From assembly GCA_026991065.1 (NCBI GenBank), contig JALXCG010000263.1:1-6848 (forward strand): DNA of 6,848 nt. Direction: 5' to 3'. This DNA comes from Gemmatimonadota bacterium. Its GTDB lineage: Bacteria > GCA-2686955. The position numbers were made by a program, and so were the translations under genes. The notes beneath the pieces were generated by a model that did no database searches, had not been told where the DNA came from, and saw nothing but the letters and a program-made list of their open reading frames with translations. Shown piece by piece: positions 5,462 through 6,848 of this stretch. Within the stretch, counting starts at the first letter, position 1. Each line of letters begins with the position of its first letter.

Positions 5462-6848
5462 CGCCCTCCTCCCTTCTGGCCACCTCGCGGTTTCCGTTGG
5501 GAAACAAAACCGTTTCGATCCAGGAAGGCAGCAATCGCATTCTTGTACCTTCCGGAACTCGTCTCAGCCCCCGACGCACTCTGTTGGTACGCCACCTCCG
5601 CCACCGCCCGGCCGTCCTTCCCGCCGGCTGGTGCATCCAATACCATGCACGCCTCCTGAGGAACCGAGTTCCAGAACACCAGCGCGGTGGCCCGCACATC
5701 CCGCCCCCCCTCACCAAACGCCATCGGCCGCAGAATCAGCGGTGATGGCAGCCGCTGGCGTAGCTTCACCTTTCCGCCACAGCCCCCATCCAACTCCTTG
5801 GGGACAACCTTGCCGTTGGCTCTGGAGTCATTCCGATCGGCATGCTTGAACTTGATCAGCAGCGGCATACCAAACGCCGCGCGGGGAGTCCGCAGCGGCG
5901 GGGCGAACTCGGCGGGCAATGGATGATCATATCGCCTCGCACCACGCAGCCACTTGAAAGAGTTGGGCTCCGGCCAGCGGCTCACACCGGGGTGTGCGCC
6001 TTTCCCCAGGCGCGCCGACCGTTGCCGAAAATCGGCCAGCGCATCCAGAGAGTTGCCCAGCGCCTCCTCGCCGCTGGGCATCGGTCGTGTCTGCCAAAAA
6101 AACGCATTCTTCTCCAGTCGGGGCCAGGCCACTTCAACCGACGACTTCGTCCTGCCATCCAGCTCGTCAAGCCGATCAAGCCAGTCAAGCAGCTCTTCCG
6201 GTGAGTCAAACCCCTCAAGGGCCGCTTCGTCGACCGGCAACCCCTCGGGCCAGATCACTCGCTCGATCCGCCCATCCAGCGCCAAGGCGCCGAAGCCGCG
6301 CCGGGTTCGGGCCCCCACACCGCCGAAGTTGACCCACAGAAGGAGCGCATGGATAACCCGGGCGAACTCCTTGTGTTGCTCGTAGCCGACCGGTGGCCGC
6401 TCTCCCTTCTTATCAGCGGGCCGGGGATTCAGCATGAGTTCCACCTGAAACCGCAGGCCACTTCTTAGCGACGCTGTTTCCAACTGTCGGCGACCCATCT
6501 GCGCCGCCCGCCGCAACTCCTCCTGGCTTCGCTGCAGTGGAAACAGCCCGTAGCCCACCTTCCGCCCAAGCGTCCAAACAGGTACCCCGCTCAACCTGCC
6601 GCTGCGTCCCTGCTTATGCGTGCCGGCCGGAGCCAGCCGCCCGGGGTCAATCACCGTGACCCGTTGCCGAACCATGCCCGCCAGCGGCGATGGCCCATTG
6701 TCGTCTTTACCCTTCTCCCCCCGAGGCTCGCTCTTCCCGCCAGCATCGCTCACCTTGTCCGCCTCGCTCACGCCCCCCCACACAAACCGTTCCAGGCGCC
6801 GCAGGACCATCGGATCCGTGATATGCGGCGCCTGGAACGGTTTGTGTG
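5458..6848 (-). CDS. cmr1: Cmr1, type III-B 3'-end cap RAMP subunit (5' end of gene missing)
   Basis: This is the Cmr1 subunit, which in characterised Cmr complexes sits with Cmr6 at the 3' end of the crRNA and helps capture target RNA. Counting from the first ATG in the window (6810), there are 450 residues. The GGVGARTRRGFG motif at residues 163-174 is typical of Cmr1. A second-half RAMP segment follows, with SRWPEP near 277-282 and RLPSPLILRPMA near 353-364. The tail from about 430 is basic and glycine-rich. The first RAMP strand and the PIR/SSIRG-LR segment that normally open Cmr1 are absent. The frame stays open upstream of ATG 6810 to the window edge (HITDPM just before LRRLERFVWGG), so that ATG is probably internal and the true start lies outside. 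The upstream codons fall in an inverted repeat and may be an assembly artefact. The stop overlaps the cmr2 start as GTGA. The family call is firm; the N-terminus is not resolved. Confidence 0.93.
   Translation of the reverse strand, partial: HKPFQAPHITDPMVLRRLERFVWGGVSEADKVSDAGGKSEPRGEKGKDDNGPSPLAGMVRQRVTVIDPGRLAPAGTHKQGRSGRLSGVPVWTLGRKVGYGLFPLQRSQEELRRAAQMGRRQLETASLRSGLRFQVELMLNPRPADKKGERPPVGYEQHKEFARVIHALLLWVNFGGVGARTRRGFGALALDGRIERVIWPEGLPVDEAALEGFDSPEELLDWLDRLDELDGRTKSSVEVAWPRLEKNAFFWQTRPMPSGEEALGNSLDALADFRQRSARLGKGAHPGVSRWPEPNSFKWLRGARRYDHPLPAEFAPPLRTPRAAFGMPLLIKFKHADRNDSRANGKVVPKELDGGCGGKVKLRQRLPSPLILRPMAFGEGGRDVRATALVFWNSVPQEACMVLDAPAGGKDGRAVAEVAYQQSASGAETSSGRYKNAIAAFLDRNGFVSQRKPRGGQKGGGR
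5465..5473 (-). promoter_or_regulatory. Ribosome binding site for cmr2
   Basis: The coding strand reads GGGAGGAGG, ending 3 nt before the GTG start at 5461 (6 nt when the first GGAGG is taken as the core). It lies within the end of cmr1 and supports the GTG start. Confidence 0.8.
6779..6848. repeat. Perfect 25-bp inverted repeat at the window end
   Basis: Bases 6779-6803 are the exact reverse complement of 6824-6848, with a 20-nt spacer (6804-6823) that itself holds the palindrome CGGATCCG. The outer arm ends on the last base, so the true length could exceed 25 bp. The inner arm encodes RRLERFVW of Cmr1, so it is real coding sequence. The outer arm is where the Cmr1 N-terminus should be. I think a fold-back (chimeric) contig end is the likeliest explanation; a genuine hairpin inside cmr1 is possible. 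Confidence 0.9.

Noticed and set aside
5704-5710. C7 homopolymer in cmr1 as a phase-variation tract
   Set aside because: Only seven bases in a GC-rich gene, with the frame intact, so there is no evidence of slippage.
6127-6207. Leu/Asp-rich short repeat-like stretch in cmr1 (around LDWLDRLDELDG)
   Set aside because: A brief amphipathic helix-like segment with recurring CTT/GAT codons; too short and degenerate to call a repeat.
6779-6848. Inverted repeat as a CRISPR repeat or transposon end
   Set aside because: Only two arms in opposite orientation, one within conserved cmr1 codons, with no further copies, spacers, target duplication or transposase.

Overview
The window is part of a type III-B (Cmr) CRISPR-Cas effector operon. 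All six subunit genes lie on the minus strand in the order cmr1-cmr2(cas10)-cmr3-cmr4-cmr5-cmr6, read from high to low coordinates. The base composition is GC-rich by eye. Strong GGAGG-type Shine-Dalgarno sequences precede the starts, one of which is GTG, and this points to a bacterium. I cannot name a lineage. No CRISPR array, adaptation genes (cas1/cas2), cas6, or CARF-type ancillary effector is visible, so these must lie elsewhere if they exist.

Layout: cmr1 (6848 down to 5458) lacks its 5' end. The window ends there in a perfect 25-bp inverted repeat, which is either a fold-back assembly artefact or a hairpin inside the gene. cmr2/cas10 (5461-3482), cmr3 (3489-2116), cmr4 (2119-1085) and cmr5 (1088-675) are complete. 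cmr6 (697 to the window start) is cut at its 3' end. Every junction overlaps (4, 8, 4, 4 and 23 nt), so there is no intergenic space and the genes are probably translationally coupled.

How the parts work together: in known Cmr complexes, Cmr4 forms the backbone on the crRNA, Cmr2 and Cmr3 cap the 5' end, Cmr5 fills the minor filament, and Cmr6 and Cmr1 cap the 3' end. Target RNA is cut by a backbone aspartate of Cmr4. The Cas10 HD domain cuts DNA, and the Cas10 palm (GGDD) makes cyclic oligoadenylate.

All three activities look altered here. The Cmr4 catalytic Asp aligns with Asn32. Cas10 has no N-terminal HD domain and starts directly at the ferredoxin-like/palm region. The palm motif reads GGDE instead of GGDD. 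The scaffold motifs are otherwise well preserved and all frames are open. This looks like an intact RNA-binding complex with reduced or changed catalysis: either a signalling-only or binding-only variant, or one using a partner outside the window. Secondary observations are a 63-bp tandem duplication inside cmr3, a near-identical 16-nt stop/start cassette at two junctions, and an A8 tract in cmr4.
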